Shown: positions 15,892 to 25,360, counted from the first letter of the stretch. The stretch is DNA of 64,000 nucleotides from Hyphococcus luteus (GCF_002943565.1 NZ_PJCH01000017.1:1-64000); one strand, 5' to 3'. Program-made: numbers and translations. Notes: generated by a model from the letters alone, not told the origin.

Positions 15892-18800
15892 ATGGCGGCG
15901 GCGGACGGCGAAAAAACAATGGTTTCAGGCACAGCGGCGATCAGCGCCGAGACCGCCTGGAAAACCGAAGGCCGTCTCGATGTTTTCGGCGCGCCGGAAG
16001 GCGCCGACGCCATGGCCGTCGCCGAGGCTGCGCGCGCGACGAACGGGCTCGTCCTGCACATCGCCCGCGACGGAACCCGTGCTGCGGCGATGGTCCAGTC
16101 GCTGAAATTCTTCGCCCCCGACATTCCCGTCATCGAATATCCGGCCTGGGACTGCCTGCCTTACGATCGTGTGTCGCCGTCGCCGGCGGTGTCGTCAAAC
16201 CGCATGGCCGCGCTCGCCGCGATCCAGCGGCGCGGAGAGGGCGCCTTTATCGTCGTCGCATCGGTGAACGCCGCCGTCCAGAAAACACCGCCCAAAGAGA
16301 TCATCGAAAACGCCGCTTTGTCGCTGGCGCCGGGCGCCGTGATGGAGATGGACGCGCTTGTGAATTATCTGAGCGCCAACGGGTATGCGCGCTCCTCGAC
16401 CGTGCGCGAGCCGGGCGAGTTTGCGGTGCGGGGCGGGCTCGTCGACATCTTTCCGCCGGGCGGGGAAGAGCCAGTACGCCTCGATTTTTTCGGGGACAGT
16501 CTTGAAAGCGTCAGAGCCTTCGATGCGGAGACCCAGCGCACGACGCATCAGCTTTCCGGCTTTTCCCTCGCCGCAGCCAGCGAAATCCTGCTGTCGGACG
16601 AGACCGTCTCCCATTTCCGCAAGGGCTATGTGGCGACATTCGGCCCGGCGGGCGACGATCCGCTTTACGAGGCGGTGAGCGCCGGGCGCTCTCACGCCGG
16701 CGCCGAACACTGGCTGCCGCTTTTCTATGAGCGCATGGACACGCTGTTCGACTTCATCGGCGGCGCACAGGTGTTCATCGACCATCTGGGCGAAGAGGCC
16801 GCCGAAGAACGCCTCAATTCCATTCGCGATCATTACGACGCGCGCGCCGAAGACGCCGAAGCGAGAAAGCCGCGCAATAACGATTTCGCCGCGCCCGCTT
16901 ACCGTCCGCTCCCGCCAGACGCGCTTTACTTGAGCGAAGACGAATGGAAAGAGCGCATGTTCACCGTGCGCCTGCGGCCCTTGTCGCCGTTCTCGCCGCC
17001 GGAAAACATCCGCGCCTTTAATTTCGGCGCGAAAGTCGGCCGCGGTTTCGCCGCCGAACGCGCCGCGGAAAACATCAATGTCTTCGATGCGGTGAACGCC
17101 CACGCCAAAAATCTGATCGCCGCCAAGAAGAAAGTCGTCATCGCCTGCTGGTCCGAAGGCTCGGCGGACCGGATGAAAACCGTGCTCTCAGATCATGGCG
17201 CGAAGGAAATGCCGGTCGCGCAAGACTGGCGCAGCGTCAAAACCGCGTCCGCGCCCATGGTCGCGGCGGTCTTGGGCCTTGAAAGCGGGTTCGAAACCCC
17301 GGATGCGGCGTTCATTTCAGAACAGGACATTCTCGGCGACCGCCTCGTGCGGCGGGGCAAGAAGAAGCGTGCGGAGAATTTCCTTTCCGAAGCCTCGAGC
17401 CTTTCGGTTGGCGATCTCGTCGTCCATGTGGATCACGGCGTCGCGCGCTATCAGGGCCTCAAAACGTTGGAAGTGCAGGGCGCGCCGCACGATTGCCTGC
17501 ATCTTGAATATCACGGCGGCGACAAGCTGTTCCTGCCGGTCGAGAATATCGACCTCTTGTCGCGCTTCGGTTCGGAAGATTCCGGCGTGCAGCTCGACAA
17601 GCTCGGCGGCGCCGCCTGGCAGGGCCGCAAGGCGAAGATGCGCGCGCGCATCAAGATGCTGGCCGAAGAGCTCATCTCCATCGCCGCCAAACGCGCCATG
17701 CGTCACGCCGATGCGGTCGAGCCGGCGACCGGGACCTATGACGAATTCTGCGCGCGCTTTCCCTATGCGGAGACGGAAGACCAGGAAAACGCCATCGCTG
17801 ACGTCATCGAGGATTTGGCGAAGGGCCAGCCCATGGACCGCCTCATCTGCGGCGATGTGGGTTTCGGCAAGACGGAAGTGGCGCTGCGCGCCGCCTTCAT
17901 CATGGCGATGACGGGCCGGCAGGTCGCGGTGATCACGCCGACGACGCTGCTCGCGCGCCAGCACTACAAGAACTTCACCGAACGCTTCAAAGGCTTTCCG
18001 TTAAAGCTCGCGCAGTTGTCGCGAATGGTCTCCGCCGCAGACGTCAAGGCGGCGAAGGAAGGGCTTGAGAGCGGCGATGTGGACATCATCATCGGCACGC
18101 ACGCCCTCTTACAGAAGACCATCAAGTTCCGCGATCTCGGCCTCGTCATTGTCGACGAAGAACAGCATTTCGGCGTCAAGCATAAAGAACGCCTCAAGGA
18201 ATTCCGCGCCGACACGCACGTTTTAACCCTCACCGCAACGCCAATCCCGCGCACGCTTCAGCTCGCCATGAGCGGCATTCGCGATCTCTCGCTGATCGCG
18301 ACGCCGCCGGTGGACCGGCTTGCTGTGCGGACCACCGTCGGTCCCTTCGATCCGGTGGTGGCGCGAGAGACCTTGCTGCGCGAGCATTATCGCGGCGGGC
18401 AGAGCTTTTACGTCGCGCCACGCATTTCCGATCTCCAGGACATCGCGGAATTTCTGCGCGAGGATTTGCCGGAGCTGAAATTCAAGATCGCCCACGGCCA
18501 GATGGGGTCGGGCGAACTAGAAGACATCATGACCGCCTTTTACGAAGGCAAATTCGACGTGCTCGTTTCGACAACCATCATCGAATCCGGTCTCGACATT
18601 CCGACGGCGAACACCATCATCATCCACCGCGCCGACATGTTCGGCCTCGGCCAGCTTTACCAGATGCGCGGACGCGTCGGGCGCTCGAAGCAGCGCGCTT
18701 ATGCGTATCTGACGACCAGCGCGCGCAAGAAACTCACCGACGCCGCCGAACGCCGCCTCAAAGTGATGCAATCCCTCGACACGCTGGGCGCCGGGTTCAC

Positions 18801-19413
18801 GCTGGCGAGCCACGATCTCGACATTCGCGGCGCGGGGAACTTGCTTGGCGAGGAACAGTCCGGCCAGGTGAAGGAAGTGGGCGTCGAGCTTTACCAGCAC
18901 ATGCTGGAGGAAGCGGTCGCGGAATTGCGCGAGGGCGGCGATGCGGGCGACGATCAGTGGTCGCCGCAGATCAATATCGGCGCCGCGGTGCTGATCCCGG
19001 AAACTTACGTCACCGATCTCGATGTCCGCATGGCGCTCTACCGCCGCCTCGGCGATGTGACGTCCCAGGAAGAGATCGACGCCTTCGGCGCGGAGCTTGT
19101 GGACCGGTTCGGCAGGATGCCGAGCGAGGTCGAACAACTCCTCGAAACCGTCGCCATCAAGGCGACCTGCCGCAAGGCGGGCATCGCCAAAATCGACGCC
19201 GGGCCGAAAGGCGCGGTCATCTCCTTCCGCAACGAGGCTTTCGCCAATCCGGCGGGACTCGTCGCGTTCATCGGAAGCTCGCCGCTCGACGTGAAGCTGC
19301 GCCCGGACCAGAAACTCGTCTTCCGTCAGGACTGGGCCGACGAAAAGGCGCGGCTTCGCGGCGCGAAGAAGATCGCCGGGATCATTGCGGAGATCGCCGA
19401 GAAGGCGGCTTAG
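15892..19413 (+). CDS. mfd: Transcription-repair coupling factor Mfd
   Basis: 1173 residues from the ATG at 15892, chosen because GAGGA lies about 10 bases upstream and the length fits the family; the frame is open for 45 codons before it. The N-terminal UvrB-like half contains YPAWDCLPYDRVSPSP. The RNA-polymerase-interaction (CarD-like) domain contains GDLVVHVDHGVARYQGL. The RecG-like SF2 motor has Walker A GDVGFGKTE (about 654-662), the DEEQ box (about 755), TLTATPIPRTL and the relay motif RMRGRVGRSKQRAYAY-like segment. The TRCF domain ends the protein. Mfd removes RNA polymerase stalled at lesions and recruits UvrA. Confidence 0.97.
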   Translation: MAAADGEKTMVSGTAAISAETAWKTEGRLDVFGAPEGADAMAVAEAARATNGLVLHIARDGTRAAAMVQSLKFFAPDIPVIEYPAWDCLPYDRVSPSPAVSSNRMAALAAIQRRGEGAFIVVASVNAAVQKTPPKEIIENAALSLAPGAVMEMDALVNYLSANGYARSSTVREPGEFAVRGGLVDIFPPGGEEPVRLDFFGDSLESVRAFDAETQRTTHQLSGFSLAAASEILLSDETVSHFRKGYVATFGPAGDDPLYEAVSAGRSHAGAEHWLPLFYERMDTLFDFIGGAQVFIDHLGEEAAEERLNSIRDHYDARAEDAEARKPRNNDFAAPAYRPLPPDALYLSEDEWKERMFTVRLRPLSPFSPPENIRAFNFGAKVGRGFAAERAAENINVFDAVNAHAKNLIAAKKKVVIACWSEGSADRMKTVLSDHGAKEMPVAQDWRSVKTASAPMVAAVLGLESGFETPDAAFISEQDILGDRLVRRGKKKRAENFLSEASSLSVGDLVVHVDHGVARYQGLKTLEVQGAPHDCLHLEYHGGDKLFLPVENIDLLSRFGSEDSGVQLDKLGGAAWQGRKAKMRARIKMLAEELISIAAKRAMRHADAVEPATGTYDEFCARFPYAETEDQENAIADVIEDLAKGQPMDRLICGDVGFGKTEVALRAAFIMAMTGRQVAVITPTTLLARQHYKNFTERFKGFPLKLAQLSRMVSAADVKAAKEGLESGDVDIIIGTHALLQKTIKFRDLGLVIVDEEQHFGVKHKERLKEFRADTHVLTLTATPIPRTLQLAMSGIRDLSLIATPPVDRLAVRTTVGPFDPVVARETLLREHYRGGQSFYVAPRISDLQDIAEFLREDLPELKFKIAHGQMGSGELEDIMTAFYEGKFDVLVSTTIIESGLDIPTANTIIIHRADMFGLGQLYQMRGRVGRSKQRAYAYLTTSARKKLTDAAERRLKVMQSLDTLGAGFTLASHDLDIRGAGNLLGEEQSGQVKEVGVELYQHMLEEAVAELREGGDAGDDQWSPQINIGAAVLIPETYVTDLDVRMALYRRLGDVTSQEEIDAFGAELVDRFGRMPSEVEQLLETVAIKATCRKAGIAKIDAGPKGAVISFRNEAFANPAGLVAFIGSSPLDVKLRPDQKLVFRQDWADEKARLRGAKKIAGIIAEIAEKAA

Positions 19414-19444
19414 GGGCTTTCGAAATCCGGTTCATTTCTCAGAT

Positions 19445-19583
19445 GTCATCCCGGAAGCCAATTCGGCCCAAATCTACGACTTTCCTGGCGAATTGAGCTG
19501 TCCGGGATCTATGATCCGAATACGGAGCAAGCGGCCCTGGATCCCGGCTCTGCACAGCCGCGCGGCTGCTTGGCCGGGATGAC
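19445..19583. repeat. MITE-like element with CATCCCGG ends
   Basis: Perfect 10-bp terminal inverted repeats (19445-19454 and 19574-19583) enclose 119 bases with internal self-complementary pieces, including a CAGCCGCGCGGCTG palindrome and TCCGGGATC with GGATCCCGG. The ends read GTCATCCCGG and CCGGGATGAC. It fills the convergent gap between mfd and the REC-REC-GGDEF gene. It shares the CATCCCGG edge with the element at 33203-33291. Confidence 0.6.
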
Positions 19584-19623
19584 AATGGAGAGATAGGATA
19601 AATCTAACAGGCGTTAAAAAACG

Positions 19624-20973
19624 CTACCTGAACTCCAGCGACCCGGTCTTCGGCGCGACCGGCTTGTCCCGCAAAGCCGCAAGCGCCAGCGCCACGCTTT
19701 CCTCGATGCACAATCCTTCCGGGCGCGCGCAGACAGCCGTATCGATGGAGACGCCGTAAAGCTGCTTGTCGTCGCCGGAGCGAAAGACGGTGTTTTCAAG
19801 AACGCCCTGAATGCGCAGCGCCGCTTTTTCGGCATTGGCCTCGGTCGTCGCCGGCGCCAGCACCAGAAACGTATCGACCCCGACACGCGCGGCAATATCT
19901 TCGGCGCGGGTGACGCGATTGATGAGGCGCGCGGCCTGGTGCAAGGCGCGCCGACCAGGCTCGGCTTCGCCCTCTTTCGTCTCCATATGGAGCTTCAGCG
20001 CGATCATCGCCATCTTTCGGCCGCTCTGGTCGGCCCGGGCGGCGAGACGCGCGCCATGTTCGGTGAGGAAGGTCGCCGTGAAGGCGCCGGAGCCCGGATC
20101 GCGCACGCCGTCGCCTTCGCAGGCCTTCAGGAAACGGCGCATGGATTTCAACAGGCGCGAACGCCGCGCCGTGATCTGGACTTTCGGCCCGAGATCCGCC
20201 GCCAGATGATCGGTCAGCATGAAATCCGCGGCGCCGCGTTTTGCATAATCGGCTGCGAGGTCGGGATCGTTCAAAGGGAAGATCACCGGCATGCTCGCAT
20301 GTTTGGGATGACGGCGTAAGGAACGCACGAGGCTCATCAGCGGGTCGTTGTCGCGCTTAGCGAGAAAGACGGCGACGTCGAAGCGCGCAGTTTCGACGGC
20401 GCGCAGGGCCTGCCCCGCGGAAAAAACGCAGATGCATTGTTCGGTGATCGGCGTCAGCGCGTTCACGGCGGCGAGCGCTGCCGGTCCGGCTTCGCCGGCG
20501 ATGAGAACGCGCAACGGCGCCGCCGGCGCCGCAATCGGCGGGAATTCATTGAGACGGTTCAGCCCTGCAAGCGATTTCAGTCTTTCGCCCGCTTCCTCGG
20601 CGACATTGCGCAGGCGCAGGACCTGGCGGCAGCGCTCGATAAGGCCTTGGGGCCGCGTCAGCATGACGACAAGTTCGCCATGGCGGCGCAGGGCCTTGCG
20701 CGCGGTTTCGTCCATGTATGGGTCGATGATGATGAGGATCGACGATTCCGGCGATGATTTGCGCAACACGCCGGCGATCGACTGCGCCTTGCGGCTCGAC
20801 AGGCGTCGCCCGCGCAGGTCGATGAGGCCGATATCGCAGCGCGCGGCGTCTTCATGGGAGACAAGCGCAAAGCCGGCCTCGGCGAAGCTCATGGTTAACG
20901 CCGCGCGGGCCTCGTCAGGCCCGCCCACATAAACGATCCTTGCTTTCGGCGCGCGGCCGATCTTGTCCTGCAT
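19624..20973 (-). CDS. Degenerate REC-REC-GGDEF protein (PleD/PopA-like layout)
   Basis: 449 residues. Two receiver-like folds come first: one at about 10-120 (CDIGLIDLRGRRLS, ILIIIDPYMDE), one at about 150-280 (RVLIAGEAG, FDVAVFLAKRDNDPL, VIFPLNDPDLAADYAKRGAADFML). The third domain (about 285-440) aligns with GGDEF from FTATFLTEHGARLAARADQ to the active-site strand, but reads RVGVDTFLV where GGDEF should stand, so cyclase activity is unlikely. The second receiver has Phe-Leu-Ala where the phosphate-accepting Asp should lie. The layout recalls Caulobacter PleD and its non-catalytic relative PopA, a c-di-GMP effector. Orthology is not shown. Confidence 0.75.
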   Translation of the reverse strand: MQDKIGRAPKARIVYVGGPDEARAALTMSFAEAGFALVSHEDAARCDIGLIDLRGRRLSSRKAQSIAGVLRKSSPESSILIIIDPYMDETARKALRRHGELVVMLTRPQGLIERCRQVLRLRNVAEEAGERLKSLAGLNRLNEFPPIAAPAAPLRVLIAGEAGPAALAAVNALTPITEQCICVFSAGQALRAVETARFDVAVFLAKRDNDPLMSLVRSLRRHPKHASMPVIFPLNDPDLAADYAKRGAADFMLTDHLAADLGPKVQITARRSRLLKSMRRFLKACEGDGVRDPGSGAFTATFLTEHGARLAARADQSGRKMAMIALKLHMETKEGEAEPGRRALHQAARLINRVTRAEDIAARVGVDTFLVLAPATTEANAEKAALRIQGVLENTVFRSGDDKQLYGVSIDTAVCARPEGLCIEESVALALAALRDKPVAPKTGSLEFR

Positions 20974-21016
20974 GAAGTCACCCGGCAGGCGGCCTCGGAC
21001 GGCCGCACGTCTATTG

Positions 21017-22774
21017 TCAGCGCGGCGTCGCCGCTGCCGGCAGTTTATTCAAGATGCGGGCCGCTCTGGCGTCCTCGTCTTGCGGTTGCGCGGCGTCTGC
21101 ATCGCTCGCCGCAACTTTCACGTCGGGTTTGCCGGAAAGACAGATGTCCTTCTCGCCAATAGCGGGAAAAATCCCGTTCGCGGCCCGCTCCTGATAGCAG
21201 GGCAGGGCGGCGAGAAATTCCTGCGGCTTCTGGTGCGGACCGGCTTCGCGATAGAGCTGCGCGGTCGACACCCCGACATAACGCCAGTGCCAGGGTTCAT
21301 AGCTGTCGCCGGCGGGAAGGTAATCATTGTCCGGCGGATAGGAAAGGATGAAGCCGAAGCGATAGGCGTTTTCCTCAAAGCACTGATAGGACCGGTCCGA
21401 CGGCCGCATGAAACGCCCGTCCACATTGATGTCGGCGGCGAGGCCCGTCTGATGCTCCGACATGCCCGGCGGCGTCACCGTGCCTTTGTCGCCGATATTG
21501 GCGTAGAGCACTTTTTGCGTCCCATAGGAGCGATAGCCTGAGCGCAGGGAAATCCGCTCGCCCGCCTCCGAGCGGCACAGCGAGATCAGTTGGGCGAGAC
21601 GCGCGGGCAGGTTCGCCTCGCGCGGGTCGAGCCCTTGATCGCCGGCGAGGCGCAGTTTCATTTCGTCGATATTAGGCGACTTCGCCGTCGGCACCGAATA
21701 TTCGGCAGCGGAAACGAGATCGCCCGGCGCATACGCCGCCTCGAGCACGAACTGTTTCGAGACCGGCCGGTTGATGTCTTCGCGGCGGTCGCGTTCGCGG
21801 TTGACGGCGTAACGCTGAGCGCCGAACGCATCGCGGAAGAGGTTGCGCATATGTTCCTGCAGCGCCTGCGCTTCGGTGATGCGGCCCTGTTTTTCATAGA
21901 TGCGGGTGAGGAGCTTGATGTAGAGGCTGAGATCCGGGCTGTTCGCGCCTTTCAGCTGCTCCTGCGCGTGAAACGCGTCGAGATAAAGCTTTTCGGCGTC
22001 GTCGAGCCGGCCCATCTGCGCATAGACGGGCCCGAGCACGAGCGTTAATTGAACCGTATCGGGATGATCGCCGCCCAGAAGTCTTTGACGAATGGCGTAG
22101 GCGGAGGACAAAAGCCCCGCCGCCGCATAGGCGCCGTCTTCACGCATAGAGTAAAAAACGCCGAGCGAGGCCATGTCGCCCGCCGCCGCCAGATGCGCCT
22201 CGCGCGCGCCGCGCGCGGGCTCATAGGGGCGCGCATGGTTGAGCGCGCCGGTGAAGAGCGCTCCCGCCTGGCCGACCCGTTCGGCGTAAAAGGCGCTCAT
22301 GGCGTTCGGGTCTTCGCCGCCGCCGCGCGCCGCATCGTCGCCGGCGAGTTCAAGGAAGGAGGCGTAGATCGCCACCGCCGATTCAATGTCGCCGGAGAGG
22401 ATCGAAGCGCGGGCGAGCTTGTCTTCGTAATCGGCGCGTTCGCGTTTGGTGAGCGTGCGGGAGGCGTTGGTGGCGAGCGCGTCGCGCAGGAGACCGGCGA
22501 CGCGGGCGTGGTTCTTGCGGGCCATCTGGGCGTTCGCAACCCGCAGCATCAAAGGCGAAAGGCTTTCGTCGCTCTCGCCTTCGCGGCGCAAGAGCGTCAG
22601 CGCCCGTTCGCCATGACCGGCGGCGCGCGCGTCTGCGCCGACCTCGGTCAACTGGTTGAATCGGAAGAGCGCCGCGCCGGCGTCAAGCCGCACGGCGAGA
22701 TTGAAATAGAGCAAAAACGAGATCGCCAGGAAAAGAAACACCCCGGCCAGATATGTTGGCGAACGCAACGCCAT
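21017..22774 (-). CDS. TPR-linked D,D-carboxypeptidase (VanY/M15B)
   Basis: 585 residues. One N-terminal membrane anchor (about 7-27, LAGVFLFLAISFLLYF) precedes a helical region with TPR-like repeats (about 60-330; LLGGDHPDTVQLTLVLGPVY and GANSPDLSLYIKLLTRIY resemble kinesin-light-chain TPRs). The peptidase M15B domain (about 390-540) carries RSGYRSY, the zinc motif SEHQTGLAADIN and the second motif EPWHWRYVG, giving the HxxxxxxD...ExxH ligand set. It should trim D-Ala from peptidoglycan stems in the periplasm. Joining TPRs to a VanY peptidase in one chain is unusual. It is divergent from the histidine phosphatase gene. Confidence 0.88.
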   Translation of the reverse strand: MALRSPTYLAGVFLFLAISFLLYFNLAVRLDAGAALFRFNQLTEVGADARAAGHGERALTLLRREGESDESLSPLMLRVANAQMARKNHARVAGLLRDALATNASRTLTKRERADYEDKLARASILSGDIESAVAIYASFLELAGDDAARGGGEDPNAMSAFYAERVGQAGALFTGALNHARPYEPARGAREAHLAAAGDMASLGVFYSMREDGAYAAAGLLSSAYAIRQRLLGGDHPDTVQLTLVLGPVYAQMGRLDDAEKLYLDAFHAQEQLKGANSPDLSLYIKLLTRIYEKQGRITEAQALQEHMRNLFRDAFGAQRYAVNRERDRREDINRPVSKQFVLEAAYAPGDLVSAAEYSVPTAKSPNIDEMKLRLAGDQGLDPREANLPARLAQLISLCRSEAGERISLRSGYRSYGTQKVLYANIGDKGTVTPPGMSEHQTGLAADINVDGRFMRPSDRSYQCFEENAYRFGFILSYPPDNDYLPAGDSYEPWHWRYVGVSTAQLYREAGPHQKPQEFLAALPCYQERAANGIFPAIGEKDICLSGKPDVKVAASDADAAQPQDEDARAARILNKLPAAATPR

Positions 22775-22975
22775 CGCCCCAGAACACCCCTCGACAACGT
22801 TTCGGCCCTCTCGAGCCCCACGCCCCAGAAAGCGAACCTTATCACCCGTTTTGGCCGGATGCGAGCGGGTGAGCGGGATTTTTTAGTCAGGCGCCAACTG
22901 GCGGGCTCGCTGGCGCCGGCCGCCTGTTTCGGCTATGCCGCCCGCATCGGGCAAAGCAGCGAAGGGCGGTTCTGC

Positions 22976-23716
22976 ATGAAAGGCGCGGGCAGGCGGCGCA
23001 TCTATCTGATGCGGCACGGACATGTGGATTATTTTGCGCCGGATTTGACCGATCCGCGGCAAGTCTCGCTGACCGACGAAGGCCGCGCCCAGGCCGAAGC
23101 CGCTCGCGACGCCCTCAAACACGCCGAATTCGACATCGCCGTTTATTCCGGCCTGCCGCGCACGAAAGAGACCGCTGAAATCGTGCTTTCCGGCAATGAC
23201 GCGCCCCCGGCGCTCGTCGCCCATGAGGGGCTCGAGGAAATCAAGAGCGGCTGGATCAAGGCGACGACCCGGGAAGAGCTGGCGGCGAGGCTCGCCTACA
23301 GTTTCGACGACGCGCATCGGCCCGGCGCGTCTTTCCTGCCCGACGGCGAGACCTTCGAAGACGCCCAAACCCGCATAACAGCAGCCCTCCGGGAGCTGAT
23401 CCTGGAACAGGAGTGGCGCTCGGCGCTGATCGTCGCCCATGAAGGCGTCAACCGGATTGCGCTCGGATGGGCCTGCGGCGGCGGCCTGTCCACCATTGCA
23501 GCCTTTGAACAGGACCTCGCCTGCATCAATCTTCTCGATGTGGACGTGACGCCGGCCGAAAACCGCGCGGGGCTGCAGATCGAGCGGATCGCCGTCAAAG
23601 CCCTGAACGTGACGGCCTATGACTTTGTCAAAAAAGGACTTTCCCGCTCCAGCCTCGAACATCTGTTCGACGTGGATTTCGGCGGCTTGCGGCCCCGACA
23701 GGCTCCGCAAGCCTGA
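22976..23716 (+). CDS. Histidine phosphatase family protein
   Basis: 246 residues from the ATG at 22976. The frame is open for over 300 codons upstream, but that part is antisense to the M15 peptidase. The catalytic RHG motif is in IYLMRHGHVDY, with the second Arg in YSGLPRTKETAEI, and the second His in LIVAHEGVNRI. The fold is that of phosphoglycerate-mutase-like phosphatases (about 200 residues), with an extra 40-residue C-terminal tail. The substrate cannot be told from sequence. Confidence 0.9.
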   Translation: MKGAGRRRIYLMRHGHVDYFAPDLTDPRQVSLTDEGRAQAEAARDALKHAEFDIAVYSGLPRTKETAEIVLSGNDAPPALVAHEGLEEIKSGWIKATTREELAARLAYSFDDAHRPGASFLPDGETFEDAQTRITAALRELILEQEWRSALIVAHEGVNRIALGWACGGGLSTIAAFEQDLACINLLDVDVTPAENRAGLQIERIAVKALNVTAYDFVKKGLSRSSLEHLFDVDFGGLRPRQAPQA

Positions 23717-23800
23717 AAAGGTCGAAGAAACCGCCTTAAACCTTTCGCATTTTTGTGGTTAAATCGGACTTCCGAGGGGTTTTGGTGAGGGAGTTTTTCA

Positions 23801-24652
23801 ATGCCGTATGGTGTGAAGCAGGGCGTCAAAACGCCTGGCGACTATAATTTGGTGGATATGGCGGGGCTGGCGCTGGCGGGGTCGGCCGGCATCATTTCCG
23901 CGCTTGTGACCGACTATCAGCAGTCGGGCGAGGCGTCCGCGCTTTTTACAATCAACCAGTGGGTCGTGCAGCTCGGCAATATTCTCGGCTTCGGCCAGGT
24001 GCCTCTCTGGATGGTGGTGGTCGGTCTGACGCTGCTCGGCGCCGGTTCGATTTTCTATTTCCAGCCGATCACGCGGCAGGGCGCCTTTGCGCAAGGTTTC
24101 GGTCTGCTCGCCGTGATGATGACGGCGGTCCCTTCCAATCTTTCCGGTGGTCTCGAAGCCATCAACGACACGCTGCCCGGGCTTGAACCATCGCCATCTC
24201 AACAGGAAGCTTCTCTTGGGCAGGCGCGCATCTATCAGGCGAGCTACAGGCCCGCGCAATATGTTCAGGTTCAGGACAGCCGGGGAGCGAAATACGATGT
24301 CTATCTCACCATCAATTTTCCGGAAGGCCTGCCGGACGAAGTAGACACCATGGTCCGCAAAGGATCGTTGCGCGGCCGCCTTCTTAATGAAGATACCGGC
24401 GAGACCTTCAACCTGTTCCGCAGCGCCGGCGGGTTGATGCGCCAGCAGGGGAATTCACTTGTCATCCGAGCCGGCGTTCCGGCGCGGTCGAACGAAGGGA
24501 AATTGTGGGTGCGCGTCGAAGCGCAGGGCTACGCCATTGAAGTGACGTCCTATGACGCAACTCTGGGCCAGAAGGTGGACTGGAACATCGACATGACGCC
24601 GTCCAATACGCCGCTCTTCATGCAGCGTCTCAACAAGAGCTACTGGTTCTAG
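23801..24652 (+). CDS. Three-TM protein of unknown function with C-terminal soluble domain
   Basis: 283 residues; I do not recognise the family. Three hydrophobic segments lie at about 20-37 (MAGLALAGSAGIISALV), 64-86 (VPLWMVVVGLTLLGAGSIFYF) and 93-110 (AFAQGFGLLAVMMTAV). A Pro/Ser/Gln linker follows, then a beta-rich soluble domain (about 145-283: YVQVQDSRGAKYDVYLTINF, GSLRGRLLNEDTGETFNLFR, KLWVRVEAQGYAIEVTSY) that ends in Phe. The final aromatic residue and the regular beta pattern hint at an envelope assembly role, but this is a guess. The ATG has a strong GAGGGAG ribosome site. It stands alone on the plus strand. Confidence 0.8.
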   Translation: MPYGVKQGVKTPGDYNLVDMAGLALAGSAGIISALVTDYQQSGEASALFTINQWVVQLGNILGFGQVPLWMVVVGLTLLGAGSIFYFQPITRQGAFAQGFGLLAVMMTAVPSNLSGGLEAINDTLPGLEPSPSQQEASLGQARIYQASYRPAQYVQVQDSRGAKYDVYLTINFPEGLPDEVDTMVRKGSLRGRLLNEDTGETFNLFRSAGGLMRQQGNSLVIRAGVPARSNEGKLWVRVEAQGYAIEVTSYDATLGQKVDWNIDMTPSNTPLFMQRLNKSYWF

Positions 24653-24682
24653 ACCCCGACCGCTTCCTGATCTCCGCCATTC

Positions 24683-25345
24683 CTAATCTCCGAATGTGCG
24701 CAGGAGATTGTTCCGCAGATTGAGGAGGCGGTTATAAACGCCCAGCGGCGCGCCGACTGTTTTAAGGTCGGCGAGCGCCGTCTCCAGTTCGAAGACAAGC
24801 GCGCGCTGTTCAGACGAACGGATGCGGCTTTTCACCCAGCCGATGCAGGCGATCCGCGCCCCGGAGGTCACTTCTTCGACTCTGTGCAATGAGGATGACG
24901 GGTAGAGGACGACGCTGCCGGCGGCGCCGCGGATCGCGTCTTCATGGCCCGCATTGTCGACGACAAGCGCGCCGCCCTCATACTCGTCCGGCTCCGTCAG
25001 GAAGACCGTAAAGGAAAGATCGGTGCGCGTTCCGTCGATGTAAGGCGCGTCCACATGATCGCCGTAAGCCATGCCTTCGCCATAGCGGTTCAAGGCAAGG
25101 CGCGCGAACGAGGCGGGCTGGGCCGCCGCTTTGAAAACCGGATGCGCGGCGAGGGCGGCTTCGATTTTCGACAGAACACCTTTCGCCGCCGGGGAGGCGG
25201 CGTCGGCCTGCTGGTTGTCCTTCACCGCCCGGGCCCCGCCCATGGCGGTCGCCTTGCCGTCGCGCCAGAGCGCCGGGGCATCAAGGGCGTCCAGGATCGC
25301 GCGGCAGTCGTCTTTGGTCAGAACCTTGTCGATATGGAGAAGCAT
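24683..25345 (-). CDS. PKHD-type Fe(II)/2-oxoglutarate hydroxylase (PiuC-like)
   Basis: 220 residues starting MLLHIDKVLTKDDC, the normal PiuC/YbiX length; a 39-codon upstream extension is rejected because it crosses the divergent promoter. The jelly-roll dioxygenase shows the iron ligands in YGDHVDAPYI (HxD) and the distal His in YPSSSLHRVEEV, with Arg in GARIACIGW for 2-oxoglutarate, and FLTEPDEYEGGALVV. Family members are often iron-regulated and sit beside siderophore receptors. Here the gene is divergent from a lipoprotein gene, with a Fur-like site in the 79-base gap. Confidence 0.88.
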   Translation of the reverse strand: MLLHIDKVLTKDDCRAILDALDAPALWRDGKATAMGGARAVKDNQQADAASPAAKGVLSKIEAALAAHPVFKAAAQPASFARLALNRYGEGMAYGDHVDAPYIDGTRTDLSFTVFLTEPDEYEGGALVVDNAGHEDAIRGAAGSVVLYPSSSLHRVEEVTSGARIACIGWVKSRIRSSEQRALVFELETALADLKTVGAPLGVYNRLLNLRNNLLRTFGD

Positions 25346-25360
25346 TGGGGCCCTAGTTAT

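Noticed and set aside
22049-22975. 309-codon N-terminal extension of the histidine phosphatase
   Set aside because: It is antisense to the TPR-VanY gene and would make the protein twice the family size; the ATG at 22976 starts at the RHG domain.
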